DNA from: Trichosphaerium sp. ATCC 40318
Taxonomy: Eukaryota > Discosea > Flabellinia > Trichosidae
NCBI GenBank assembly: GCA_038496445.1
Contig: JALMLS010000562.1
Span: 1-64,000 of the forward strand
DNA: 64,000 nt
Direction: 5' to 3'
The notes below the pieces were generated by a model, which saw nothing but the letters and a program-made list of their open reading frames with translations, was not told the origin of the DNA and made no database searches. This document shows, one piece after another, positions 13,294 to 25,006 of this stretch. The position numbers and the translations under genes are program-made. Numbering within the stretch: the stretch's first letter is position 1; each line of letters starts with the position of its first letter.

Positions 13294-14886
13294 ATGGCAA
13301 ATACTGATATTTGGGAAGCTGAAGAGATACTAAAACGGCGAAATACGAAGGTTGGGTCAACTACAAGAATAAAAGTAACTGTCTTTAGACCGGAACGGAA
13401 TACCTAGTTAAGTGGTGCGGCTATGGAGTAGAAGACGCAACTTGGGAGGTAAAAGCAATCAAGAACAGCAAGTAAACACGTTGTAACTCTCTACATAGCC
13501 TGAGGATGACGTAGACGATGTTTTAATCTATAAATTCGTTTCCAGAAAGAAAGTACATAAACAACCCTCAAAACAAGCGTCAAAAAGTAAAAAGAAGCGT
13601 AACAAAGCCAAAGAACCACAACCAGCACTTACAGTAAATCCAAAAGAACTTTTTGATCTAGAATGGGAAAAGGGAGATCCAAGCCACTTTTTCAAGAAGT
13701 ACCCTTACGCTGATGATGGATATGTTAAATCTTTCGATCCAGAGGATAGCAAGACATACCTTGAGTACTTGAAGACATATGGATTCGTTGTTGTTCGTAT
13801 CCTAACAGAGGTAGAATGTGAGGCTTCAGTGAAGGTATGATATTTATCTATTTTTAACTGCAACTTATCACGTGATTTTTTTCGGTATAGGCTTTATTTG
13901 AAGAGGCTAATGAAGCTGCTGCTGATACACAGAAAACAAAGATTTTATTGGAAGATCCAATGACATGGGAGATTGAGAATTGGCCCAGTAGAAGCAAGTT
14001 TTTATTCCGTGGTGCTGCAGTACATCCTATTGCATGGAAAAATAGAGTGAACAAAAATATGTACAAAGTTTTTAGTGAGATTCATGGAACAAAGAGATTA
14101 TGGACTTCAATAGACTTTTGGAGTCTAATGCGTGGTTCATCAAATCTACGGTTTGTTAAAGAAGATACAAAGGAAGTTTACTATACATCAAGAAAAGACT
14201 GGCGTTATCAACTTTCTCTTCATTGGGATCTAAATCCATGGGATTATGTACAAAGGATAGAAAAAGGTCTTACAGCAAGATATCAGGCTCTTGTAGCTTT
14301 AGTAGATTGTCCGCAATCTGTAGGCGGATTCTTACCTGTACCAGGATCTACACGTTATCTTCCTAGATGGTATGTGTTTTTTTTAATTTTAGAAACTTTT
14401 CTTTTATTTGTGCTGTTGACAGTACCAGTGCATTGTATTGTTGTTTGTCCTGCCATAATGTTAATATGTTAGGTGTTCAAAACATAAGAAGAAAGAAGGC
14501 GACGTATCTATTCGTGTGCCTGCTGGTGACATTATGCAAAAACACACACAAAGAGTGCGTTTTCATTTTTTAAAACTCTACTGTCATTTCTTGTTACTTT
14601 TTTGTACAACTTACATCTGTACAAGATTCCAATACGTAAGGGTGAGATGGTTATTTGGAATTCTGGCTGTGCACATGCAAACTATTCAAATAACTCTGAT
14701 AAAATGAGGTTAATACAATTTGTTAAAATGGCGCCTGCCAAAAAAGAGTGCTATGATAGAGAAAAAAGGGCAGCTCCTCGTATGTTGGATGATGTACCAT
14801 CTCTTAGAGAAGAGCTATCAAAGATACAACTTGATGATTTTGGAAAAAAACTATTTGGACTCAAAGATTGGACTGCAGATGATTAA
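13294..14886 (+). CDS. Chromodomain fused to a phytanoyl-CoA dioxygenase-like 2OG/Fe(II) oxygenase
   Basis: Starts MANTDIWEAEEILKRR. Removing a 38-nt intron (about 13351-13388) gives TGTEYLVKWCGYGVEDATWEPE, a textbook chromodomain with its aromatic cage positions (Y, W, W). A basic linker follows (SRKKVHKQPSKQASKSKKKR). The rest resembles the PhyH superfamily: LKTYGFVVVRILTEVE, the HxD metal motif in SLHWDLNPWDY (about 14215-14245), and the distal GCAHANYSNNSDKMRLIQF (about 14665-14725), whose His and Arg would bind iron and 2-oxoglutarate. Acting at chromatin on a nucleic acid or histone substrate is an inference from the reader domain. The substrate is unknown, and it could also oxidise a small molecule. 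The stop at 14884-14886 faces the PARP-like gene convergently. Introns at about 13450, 13837 and 14370 are well supported by phase. Confidence 0.8.
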
Positions 14887-15160
14887 AGCATATAACTCTT
14901 GTAATAACATATTGAATCGACACATACAATAGGTCTAATGGTCAAGTTTTGAACAAATGGTAAAGTCCATGACTAGTGTTAAGCAGACTTTACAGGGTAG
15001 GCAAGATAAAAACAGTTTAAATTGAAATAAACACCTTTTACTGTCCCTTAAAAGGGTTCTGGGCAAGTTGGTTTGTTTTCCTTCACTAAGAGTACTCCTG
15101 TGGATGCTTACTAAGGGTTCTCCTGTGGTATATATTATATATTTTCTTTTTTAATGTGTT

Positions 15161-17836
15161 TTACAAGTTTTCTTCTTCTTTTACATTTAGCCAACTCTTT
15201 CTTCTATCTCTTTTAGAGGAAGTTGACAATAATCCTCCATCATACATTTTCGTTACTTTCATTGTGAAAACATCAGGTTCTTTAGGTTCTTTAGGTGGTA
15301 CAGGCGGGGGCCTTTTACGCTTGGGAAACAAAGCAGCATTTGGAGGAGCTGGTGCGCCAACTGAAAAAAAAGTCATTAAGTCGAAAACATCAAAAAATAA
15401 AGAAGACGAACTTGTGTTCCTTTGGCGACCTATACTTTTTCCGTTTGCGTATGGATGTAAAAAAGGTGCTGAAGTACTTCCTACAAGAGGAGGTGGCCTA
15501 TTTGGCGGTCGAGAAGGTTTTAAATATCCTTCAGACTTTGAAGTAGAAAGTAGATTCGGATTGTTATAAATCGCATTGTCGTTTGCATAAGTGCCAATAT
15601 TTGTGTTTGATCTCTTCTGTCCAAAAGATCTTTTTTTTTGTTTCTTAGTATGATCATCGTCTTATGGTATTTTATTATGCGTACTTTATTCGTTTGGAGT
15701 GTTTACCACGCTTAGGTGCACCAAGAGATCTTTTTGAAGAAACTGTTCTAATTTGAGGTGCTTTTTTAGCTGACGGATCTTTCCTGCTCTCTGTCACACT
15801 CACAACGTATCTTGGTAGTATCTATACAATTTAGTCATTAAATATGCTGGATAGGTATGGATAGTATACCTGGTATTCGTTGAAAATCACTAACTCATCA
15901 AAACACAATCCAGATTTTGGTTGAACTGGTTCACCGTATTGATTTACTATCAAACAATAAGAACTTGTTGCAGAATGTTTATATAATGAGTACCAGTGGC
16001 GTAGTGAGCAGTACATCCTTCCATTTGTGGTTTGCCTAGTATTGAAGGCATGTAAGTTTATGTACAATGAGCACGTGCTGATCACATGCGAGAGGACAGC
16101 AGTTCAAGAAAACTGTTGGTGCTATTTTGGTGTACCTTTTAAGCTGATTTTTTTGTTAAGTGGATTCTCTGTTGCAGGATAAGCTTGCCCTGGTATTACA
16201 TAGCAAAGAGCTAGTGTCATCTCTCCTGCATCATCTGGTGAGCAGTATCTCTAGGTTGTAGAAGTTAGAGTTTAAGAAAATGTTGTGATGAGCTTGTGGT
16301 GAGGCTGCGTACTTGGACCATATAAGGAACTGAAGAAGAAAAGTATACCCCATCTCCAAAGTTACCATCTTTGTTCTTAAGACTAGTAGCACCACCTATT
16401 GTTTTTATCAAAAGTAAGAGAGACGTTCAAGCTTGAACTTTTTTTCTTCTTCGTTGTTTCTTTGTTTTTGTTTTAAATAGATACTTACCTAAATTGCATA
16501 GGTTCCATACATCTATATTACTACCTCCAAATACACAAGGGAGAATACTTATCTAAAAAGGAAAATTTAAGTAATTATAAAAGTGTTATGATGGCTTGAA
16601 TGTTTTTTCTTTTTTTTTGTGGATTGTACTTTGGGATCTGCGAGTTTACATTTCGCTATCCGTTTTTGCAAATATTCACTAACAGTATTCCTCTTTGCAC
16701 TACCTTTATCCTATACAAATACAATATTTAACATCAAAAATAAAGTCACAGATGTTGTTGATAGCGAAAAAAAAACCACAAAGACTTACTGTTGTTTTCC
16801 ATCGTTGACTTCTATGTTTTGGATTTTCTGCATTAAAAAATTAGCACATACAATAGCTCTAATATGTAGGAAAATAAAGAGAAAGTACTACCTTTTATAA
16901 CTGTCAACTCGTGATGTTGTATATTGTAGCATTGTTCAAAATTCTTTACCATAGCTTCATTATGTACAGCGTAAATATTAACTATTTTAAACGCTCTACC
17001 ACCTAATTTAAACAAAAAGTTATTGACGCAGGTCGCTATTAAAAGTTCAACAGGTAAACAAAAAGAGTTGTCAACGATGGACATGTATTAGGAAGTCTAT
17101 AATCATGACTTTTAATAAAACTGATAAACGTACTGAGCAGTTGGTTAAATATTGTGTATACTTTCTTGAGTTCTCTTGTGCTTTTTGTATAAACATACTG
17201 AGACTCTTCTTCAAGCCTAGAATCGTATATTTTCAAGGCTTTTGTAGGTTCTTGTCCATCTTCAGCAGGGAGATTTTGCCATCCACGTTGAATCATAAAA
17301 GGCTGACGTCATTCTTAGCACAGGAAGGAAATAACAAAAAACCCAGTTCGAGTACTTACCCTGTCAAATATCCATTCTCTTTTTGTTGAGCCACTATCCA
17401 CTATCCTAGTACAATGATCAACAAACTTAATAGATGACATTGGATTTTATGTAATACTTACTTCAGTTTAAAAGCTTTTGTTCTTTTTGAGACACTAACA
17501 AGTGGCTCAAACTTGTTATTATCAGTGTTCCAATAAAATAAATCTAGAATAAAAACAAAGACTGTCAGCTCCAAACGGGTTTCTCTTTTTATCTTAAAGA
17601 AAAATCACGTGCTTATATCTCCTGGAGGTTCAAATTGTTTGATCGCTGCTTCTTTAAGTTGTTGTACGCTAATGATTGGCACAAGCATAATGTTCTTCAC
17701 ACCTCTGTATTCAACAAGGATTGGTGGTAATGAGTTATCTGTTGCTGCTTTTTGCTCTCCACCTGTTCATGTAAGGGCCAGGGAGAATCGTATATACTAT
17801 GTACTTGAAAAAGGATCAAACTACTCTTGGTTTTAA
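15161..17836 (-). CDS. PARP-like ADP-ribosyltransferase domain protein
   Basis: Multi-exon gene, start not resolved (upstream frames carry stops near 17800). The first readable exon, LPPILVEYRGVKNIMLVPI, has the look of a PB1 or ubiquitin-like strand pair. The catalytic part includes KIVNIYAVHNEAMVKNFEQCYN (first 20 residues typical of the PARP strand-helix before the fold core, about 16920-17010), FGDGVYFSSSVPYMVQ (about 16315-16350, like the FGxGIYFA element), and ELVIFNEYQILPRYVVSV, joined over an intron at about 15825-15873, which matches the PARP C-terminal strand. The HYE triad is incomplete in what I can read, so activity is uncertain. A basic, proline-rich tail (GRPPNRPPPL-type runs, PKRKRPPPVPPKEPKEP) continues to the stop at 15161. 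Family assignment rests on these strands and needs a profile search. Confidence 0.6.
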
Positions 17837-18297
17837 GCGCCAAAGAAAAGCTTCAAAAAAAAGAAAAGAATCCCTCACGAAAGAGACAAAAACATAGGAA
17901 ACAACAAAAAATCAAACAAAAGTTGGGTTCGAAAAACATTCGAGTCACGTGTCCGCATAGACAAAAATCCCCCCAAAATGGCAACTTATCTTGACTTGTA
18001 TGGAAAAACATGCTTTTAAGCGTTGTAAAAGGTCAGAGTTTTTGAAAAAAAAAGAGTAGCTTGCTTCCCCTTCTCTTTTTTTTTTTCTCGTATTTTGCTA
18101 AACACAACCTTAAACACTATGTACGTATCCTTCACAGTAAACACGTGGCCAAAATATCGCCCAAGCTTTTTGTTTTAATGGACCAAAAGTCAACGCTATG
18201 TTTAATGTGAAGGATACGCACAATAATAGTGTTTAAGATAGTGTATAGTGGCTTCTTTCTTTTTTTTAAAACAAAAACAGCATGCACTTCTTTAATT
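17837..18297. other. Intergenic region with a large inverted repeat
   Basis: About 460 bp between the presumed PARP-like start and the end of the GTPase gene. It holds several CACGTG motifs (near 17945 and 18143) and the inverted repeat described separately at 18109-18236. No coding potential was recognised. Confidence 0.5.
18109..18236. repeat. Imperfect inverted repeat (stem-loop or small MITE-like element)
   Basis: The left arm, 18109-18142, and right arm, 18200-18236, are reverse complements over about 34-37 nt, including uninterrupted blocks CTTAAACACTA and GTATCCTTCAC, separated by a 57-nt spacer. It lies between two minus-strand genes. No target-site duplication was evident. Confidence 0.7.
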
Positions 18298-19773
18298 TTA
18301 AAAAAAAGACGTCCTACCGATAGAATGGAGAGAAGCAGCATTGCTAATTTTTCGTCTCACAACACGTTTTAACTTTGGAGTTTGACGCTGTTTCAAATCG
18401 CCAAAATTATGAGATTTCTTTAGATGACGGTGATTTGTCTTTGTCTGACCTGATTTTTGATTTTTTTTAAATATCTGCTTCTGTCTGTTCTTCTTCCTCT
18501 CATCATCTTCAGCAAGTGTTATTGCTTTAATAAGCGTATGAAAAGGCTCCTTAACATTCTCGCCATTCTTCGCTGAAGACTCAAAATATGAACCTAAGTT
18601 TGGTGTTAATTTTTGGTTCTTGGTTGTCAATGAATGTTGTCACGTTGGGTAACACGTGTTGAAATAAGTTTTCTGGTTTTGGAATTTTGTGTTTTTTTTT
18701 TTCCACGTGCAATTAAATTGTTTAGCTATCGCTTGACCAACTTTAGTATTGACTTGTCGTTCTTTTTTCAAGTCAACTTTGTTGCATACTATTGTAATCT
18801 TTTTTAAACAATCAGCGACTATGACCCTTTGTATATTGAGTACCGGCTTAGGACCATTACTATAAGCGACATGATGTATTAAATTAGGAACCCAATCAAA
18901 AGAATCCTGACTTGTTGCATCATAGCTTAAAGAACGTCAGTTTTATGCGAAATCGGGTGACATATTTACACAATAATGAAGCCATCGCATTGAGCAGCAT
19001 CCTTTATACGCTCTCCGTTATAAACCTAATACATACTATAAACACAATACCAGTAGTGCGATAGAACCTCGTCATTTCCAAAATCGTATATTTCAAGTGA
19101 ATAAATAGTAGATTCTCCAGGAACCTAAAACACTTCTTTAACGCACAGTTTCTAAATGACTAGATAATTGCTAATGTTTGCAGTTTTATCAGTCTAGATC
19201 CAAATGATTTTATTTTTACTTCCAAAAACCTTAACGTATCATCTTGTTTATATACACCTCACCTCCCGTGCAGAAAAAAAAAGCAAACACAAAGACGAAT
19301 AATAAAAAAAAAAGAAACAAAATAATCACGTGATTTTAATAAAAAATGAGAAGTAAAGTGGGTACCTTTGTTTCAGTACGAAATACATCGAATGGTATGG
19401 TAGGGTTATACAGATCCTCAAACGTCCCTGTAATAAGCTTATAGATTTTTTTAGATACAAACGAAGGTATTTCTATATACCTGCTGTGCCAAGGATGTCT
19501 TTCCTGTCCATAAAGTCAACAAACAACCGAAGAAAGACGAAATACAAAAATAATTATGATTATAGCAAACAAGCGAAGTGGACTTGGCGTTAATTTTGTA
19601 CACTGATCGCTTAAAGAGCAACCAAGGTGATAGTTTACTTATTTGGTATCGAACAGAAAAAAACCCAAAGTAACCATTAAAAACGTGGTTTTGTATTAAG
19701 TACCTGTTACTGCTGCGCCAACAAGCATTATCTTATATGATGCGCGAGGCGTAAAAGTTAATTCCATAGACAT
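18298..19773 (-). CDS. Atypical Ras/Rab-like small GTPase with basic C-terminal tail
   Basis: Begins MSMELTFTPRASYKIMLVGA; the P-loop GAAVTGKTSL is assembled across an intron (about 19523-19700). The switch I region is LYNPTIPFDVFRTE. The G4 motif VCNKVDLKKE lies near 18760-18790 and the G5 motif FESSAKNGENVKE near 18560-18600. The G3 segment reads SLEIYDFGNDE where WDTAGQE is expected: the invariant Gly and the catalytic Gln are not preserved, so normal switching is doubtful. The tail after G5 is unusually basic (KKNRQKQIFKKNQK and more), and the reading ends GRTSFF without a C-terminal prenylation cysteine. It may bind GTP constitutively or act as a pseudo-GTPase. Six or more introns occur, several containing CACGTG. 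The stop is taken at 18298-18300. Confidence 0.75.
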
Positions 19774-20268
19774 TTAAATAAACGTGTTAGGTTACGCCTG
19801 ATAAGTACGGTTACACATGACTCCGATCATTTAATTGTATCGCAGGAAAACTTAACACCAAAGGCGATTGTAGAATTTCGAACTAAGAAAAAACAAACGA
19901 AAAAAAAAAAAGTCACACGTGTTTTCCGGACCTAAGGAGGATCAGGTCCTCTCTTTATCATAACATACTAATACTCACGTACTAATTAAGCTTTGATTTA
20001 CTTGAATTGGTAAACTACTATTCACGTACGTGAACTGGAAACCGAGGAAAAATAAAGAAAAGTGGAAAGAAGAAACCTTTTTTTGGCGGAATGCGAAGAG
20101 ATGGAAGAAGAAACGGAGATTTTTCTTTAGTCAAAGAACTCTTTTTTTTTTTTTTTTTTTGCTATTTGTACAAACATAAGTAACGTGCGGCCATTCATCC
20201 ACCGGGTAAAATAATTTTTCTTATCGGATAAACCAAAGAAAGAGAGGAGAAATTCAACAAAAAATAAT
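19774..20268. other. Intergenic region with long poly-T tract
   Basis: Roughly 495 bp upstream of the GTPase gene and downstream of the large unrecognised gene, both on minus. It contains a T homopolymer of about 21 near 20140-20160, A-rich stretches and one CACGTG near 19915. No gene seen. Confidence 0.5.
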
Positions 20269-23200
20269 TTACCCATCATCTAAGATGAGCTTGATGCTCT
20301 TTAACGTCCTCGCAACGCCCAATATCGTATCAATAGAAGATGTCTTGTTTGCTAGAGACCTGTAGTGTTCATTGAGGTCCCGAATAACAACTGTAAAAGT
20401 AGGTCCAGCAACAGTCTTTAGCATCTCAACCTTTTTTTTCTGAACATCCGATTTAGCCGGTTTGACTGCCGAAAAGTGAGGAACACGTAATGATGAGATA
20501 TCTGTCGTCGCCAGTTTTGGGTTACAAACAAGCTAAAAATATAAAGTAAGAGCCTAGTATAAGACTAAACTATGTCTGTTATCTCCGAGTACCAGTTGAA
20601 TGTTCCGAATGACTTTACTAAAGTAAACAACTTCGTTCATATTCTGGCTGTTCATGAGCTGGTTTTGTAATCCTTGTAGCTTCAAAATACAATTCGAAAT
20701 CACACGATCAAGCTTGGAACGCAGCTTTTCAGCTTTAGGTGCTAGCACACCACCATCCTACGCAGTTAAGTCAGGAAACAACTGATAAAAGTTTAAATTA
20801 AGTTACGTTTGTTTTATGTGCTTGTGTAGCCTTTTCTTTGCTTCCAAATAGTTGTAACGATGACTCTGGTAGTGGAGACATACAACTTGGATCAGTTGGG
20901 TCCATTGATGGCATTGTAGATAAGTCAATATTGATAGGGTTTTCTTTCAAATCAGTAAAGGTAGTCATGCTGACAAGCTAAAAAAAAAGTGGTGGTTATG
21001 TGACGTAGAGACAAGTTTGTTACGATTATGCGGTGGTACTCCTTATTTACCTTGTTGATAACGCGTAGGACATACAGAATGTCTTCAACAACACTCGCTT
21101 GGCAAGATTTTGCTGCTTTTTCCAGTTCATCTTTGAGTGTGAACTCCAATTTTATTCCAATTTCAGCTAGCTGAGTCTGGCATACTTCGTGGAATATAGA
21201 TAACTTTGCTGCGCTCTCATCAGTAAATACAGAATTATCTTCAGATGGAATAGGCTGAATATCTGGTATTTCAACACCACGTGCTTCAGAAAGTGGTACT
21301 TTGAGAAGCTAAACCACAAACGATAAGTGCGAGAAGTTAATTAAAATCATCAATTTTTTGAGCTCTAAAAGAACCTTTACTTACCGTACTGATAGCTTCT
21401 AGTGTTTGTGCAAATACAATAATTTGATTCAAAGATAGCTTGGCAGTCTTTTTCTTACCAACATCCACCTGTGAAGCAAAAAAAGTCAGACTTCTCCTTT
21501 CTTTACTTCAAGACAAAACCGTTTCGATGTGCACGTGCCTTTGCTAGTATATCATCAAACATCCCATCTGCTTCAATCTGAGATACCTTAACAGCATTGC
21601 GAGTCTCTTCAGATACTTGATTGCCTAAATGAGTCAGTATAGTGTCCCCTGCTATAAAAATCCTGCCGTTCGTCTTTTCTCTAACTGGTGGAGGACTATC
21701 CTTCTTTTTTTTTGTTATAGAAGGAGCCCTCGCAAATAGTCTTTCAGACCAGGTTTTTTTCCTTTCCTTACTACGCCTATCTATCTTACCGTCTCCGTTA
21801 AGATCAGCGTTTCCAACACTGAGCGAATCTGATGAACCTCCTTTGTTCATAGTTCCAGTTTCAGCTTGTACACCTGTAGATGCTAACACGACACGTGAGT
21901 ACATTAATATGGCAGTTTTTTTCTACATTACCTTTTCGTGCGGCAGCATCAGGGCTATTCGCAGTACTTCCAGTACTTGAGTTTAACCCTGAAGATGAAT
22001 CTGCTGGAGGTGGGGTTTTTGTAAAAGTGGGTACTGTATCATCTTTAGCGTGTGAAGTATTCTTATTTGGTTTCGGTGCGACTTCAGCTGATTTCTTCTT
22101 TTTACCTTTACAAAGAGTTTAAAATACAGACCACGTGAATAGCGTATTTTGTGGATCTTAAATACCTTTCCCATCCTCCTTCTTCCCCTTCTTCTTTTTT
22201 CCACTGTGAACACGTTTTCTCTCTGATTTTATCCTCTTTTTAGCCTTGCTACCTTTTTTGCCGCTTTTCTTTTTGCCAGTCTTCAACAGAGTACGTTACG
22301 ATTTAAAAGAATATTTTCATTAAAAGATGAGATGACAATTATTACCTTTCCAGGTGTTTGTGGCGTATTCTGTGGCGAAAGTGTAGCAGGAGTAGAAGCA
22401 CCATTGCTAGACGTAGCTGCAGTAGCTTGTTGAGGATCAGGAAGAGCTCCGTCAACATCGTCATCTTCAGAAATAGCTCTAAGCAACTGCAGAACGAAGA
22501 TATATTAGCGACATCATTGAAACGAAGCCGACAAGGTAGAATTTTGTTGGGTTTATTGACCCAATATTTCAAAAAAAAAAAGCAAACCGTTTTAACGCTA
22601 GTTCAATGTATCAACACGTGATTACTATAACTTTTGAATGTTTCTTTCGACATCACAATAAATATGGATTTAATTCATAATAAAAAGTAAAAAGTGGTTG
22701 TCATGCTCCTACAGAGCTTGGGGAACGAAGAAAAAATTGTTTCACTGCTTGTTTTAAACTAAGGATAATAAAATCTGCATAAACAATTCCTTTTTATAGT
22801 ATAATGATCACGTGCCTCAGTAATATTAGCCACAGTGGTACAAACCCTCTCCATCTCTTCTTCTGTAAATTGTTCACATTGACCTAAAAAGCACTTATAA
22901 GGACCTGTATACGTACAGAAATGACAACAATGACTGTATAAACGTACCCTTTATAAAATTAATTGATTCTGTAAGCTTCATAAAAGATCGTGTAATTGAT
23001 AAATAAAGGGAGCTTAGAACTTCTGGTTGTGATGCACCAGCCAGTTTACGACCAAGGTTTAGTGGTACATTCGTGCTCAATCTGCGTCGTAGTTGTGGTG
23101 AAATTAATTGTAATTTTTGGCTGTCGAGGTGCTAAAATGTAAAAACAAAGCAGTTAGGTTAAAAAAAAAACGTGGGTGTAAACCGAAGGCCAAAGAGCAC

Positions 23201-23632
23201 GTTTTTTTGTACAATCCAATTTTAAAAATAAGTATTTATCGATTTTATAATAATTGGGCTAGTTGGTATGTACCTTTGCTAGCGTTCTGAATAGTTCATC
23301 AACGTATAGAACCTCCTCTTTGGATACAAAATTTTCAAGCTCATTGTAAACAGTACAAATAAACCTCTCAACGTCGCTTACATCAGCAACAAGTATCGTA
23401 AGTATAGTCTGACGGATGTCAGATGGCCTGAAAATAGCGTTAGATAATTACCTTCCTCTTAAACTATAGCGTGCATCTAACCACATATATTACAGTAAAA
23501 TGCACGTGTAATACGGTATAAAAAATATAAATAAAAAAAAAGAACTAGCCATTGAAATTAAATAGCGTATTGTCGCTTATATGATGCGTACTTGTCCAAT
23601 GACATGGGTGGTGCTGATTGCTGCTTAGCCAT
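20269..23632 (-). CDS. Large multi-exon protein of unrecognised family, helical with a lysine-rich low-complexity middle
   Basis: I do not recognise the family. The start MAKQQSAPPMSLDK at 23632 leads, after an intron, into RPSDIRQTILTILVADVSDV and further helical segments with leucine periodicity. The middle (about 21650-22450) is low-complexity: Ala/Thr/Ser/Pro-rich, then Lys/Gly-rich with runs such as KKKKGKKEDGKG. Within it NADLNGDGKIDRRSKE (about 21775-21820) resembles an EF-hand loop but lacks the acidic residue at position 12. The second half is again helical (LKDELEKAAKSCQASVVEDI, KLRSKLDRVISNCILKLQGL). It ends at 20269 with KSIKLILDDG. All pieces are in one orientation with short introns and compatible phases, so one gene is likely, though two adjacent genes cannot be excluded. 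A cytoskeletal or trafficking role would be guesswork. Confidence 0.6.
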
Positions 23633-23885
23633 TAGCGCTACACCAAGCCCAAACGAACCAATTCAATGTGTACGTAGGTTGTGACCTCGCTTGACATTAC
23701 TCCTATTTTTTTTTTTTGGTGCTTGCACCAATACCCATAAAAGGTTAAATAAAGTTTACCTCTCGCTTCATTCCTCTGAACAAAAACGTACCAAGTCGGA
23801 AGAAAAAAAAACGGCAAAAGACGAATTTTGTTGTGATTGCTTTGGATTGAATTACGGCGTGTGTAAGTACATAAGGGTATATTTT

Positions 23886-24604
23886 TTATTTTACATCAGT
23901 GTCAAAGGTTACGTTCTCACCAACGTACTTGCGTAAAGGCTCAATACACTGCTTAATCTCGTCGGCAGTGCTTAACATCAAGCCACAGTTTGCGTCTTCG
24001 CTTGCAATGAGACTAATCACCATAGGCATGTGACTAATATGTACCTATTTTTTGGTTTGTTAGTCTACGCTCAAGATAGTAATTGTCAAACACTTTTTTT
24101 TTTTGATTTTTTGATTTGAAACGGCCGTAACGTACCACTAAGCGATCCTTATAGAATGTTGTCATTGTTTTATTCTGTCCCATGCCACATTTACTAACCT
24201 GTATGTATCATAAGCTGAAATAGTAATCAGTTGCATTTATCCATTTTATGCATCCAAAAAATCGATCATACTTGTAGTGACGCATTAGCGAAAACAGCTC
24301 CAAGGTTTTTATCTTGATCTTCAAGTTCTTCGCCGGCTTTGAACGTTAAATTATGTATTTACGCTCTAAATACCTTTAGTGATTTCAATCCCTTCCCTAG
24401 TAAGTGAGTGAGATAGAATTAACGAAAAATAAACAAACCTGTCGCTAATTAGTATCGTTCGAAGCCCTGGTATTCTAAGGTACAGTTTAGATGCATCGGA
24501 AGAAAAATGACATTACCTTTCAAGTAGACTGCTCAAAAAGGCTTGTATGGGCTCTGCCTGCTACAAATTAACGCTAATTACGCTATGATGATTACCTTTG
24601 CCAT
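23886..24604 (-). CDS. LAMTOR3/MP1-like Ragulator subunit (roadblock-fold)
   Basis: Short gene rebuilt from about five exons: MAK-QAEPIQAFLSSLLER, IPGLRTILISDR, EGIEITK, then ELEDQDKNLGAVFANASLQ, KCGMGQNKTMTTFYKDRLVV and HISHMPMVISLIASEDANCG. This reproduces the order of LAMTOR3, in particular the GLRTI-SDR-G strand, the KxGxxxNK segment and the LxASxxANxG motif. In animals the protein is part of the lysosomal scaffold that recruits MEK1/ERK and the Rag GTPases. Here a conserved endolysosomal role is inferred from homology. The start at 24604 is supported by the 35-nt intron directly after the third codon. The stop at 23886-23888 follows the last exon without a further intron. About 120-125 residues, matching the family. 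Confidence 0.8.
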
Positions 24605-24765
24605 TGCATGCACTTCTCTGCAATACCACCAAAATTTTTTATCAGGAATGTTAAGGACCTGTGCTTTCCAACGTTTTTGCATGCAGTACCGTTCAAAGTA
24701 CCAATCGCAGATCAGAAGCGACGCTAACAGAAATAAACAGCTGATACATCAAATCCGTTGGTAGA

Positions 24766-25006
24766 GATGATAACGAAGCGGTTTCAGCACTTGCGGGAGT
24801 ACATACAATACATCTGGCTAGTACAAATGTGACAGACTCAGGCTTCAAGTTGCTCGCTGGGAGTCATACCATCAACCTCCATAAATGCACATGTAACAGA
24901 CGATGGTGTTAAAGCACTTGTGGGAGTTAGCTGTATTGGCTTTTATAATAGCGGTATATCAAAACCGGCTGTAAGAGTGTTAAAAAGAGCCACAATGGAG
25001 TACTAG
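24766..25006 (+). pseudogene. Fragment of a leucine-rich repeat gene, frameshifted
   Basis: The plus strand encodes repeated LRR units of about 21-22 residues: ALAGVHTIHLASTNVTDSG, then KLLAGSHTINLHKC and, in the next frame, VTDDGVKALVGVSCI. The two VTD motifs start at 24829 and 24893, 64 nt apart, so one extra base breaks the frame between units. A stop at 24742-24744 lies just upstream in the same frame. No start codon or flanking exons were found. Cysteine/TD-type LRRs of this kind are common in protist surface or scaffold proteins. A short intron could in principle restore the frame, but none with good borders is visible, so decay is the better reading. Confidence 0.5.

Noticed and set aside
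15156-15569. Plus-strand open frame of 137 codons with glycine-rich runs
   Set aside because: It is antisense to the proline-rich tail of the PARP-like gene, which has consistent splice borders on the minus strand.
21775-21820. EF-hand calcium-binding loop in the large unrecognised protein
   Set aside because: DLNGDGKID fits positions 1-9 but position 12 is Ser, and no flanking helices or second loop are seen in the surrounding low-complexity region.
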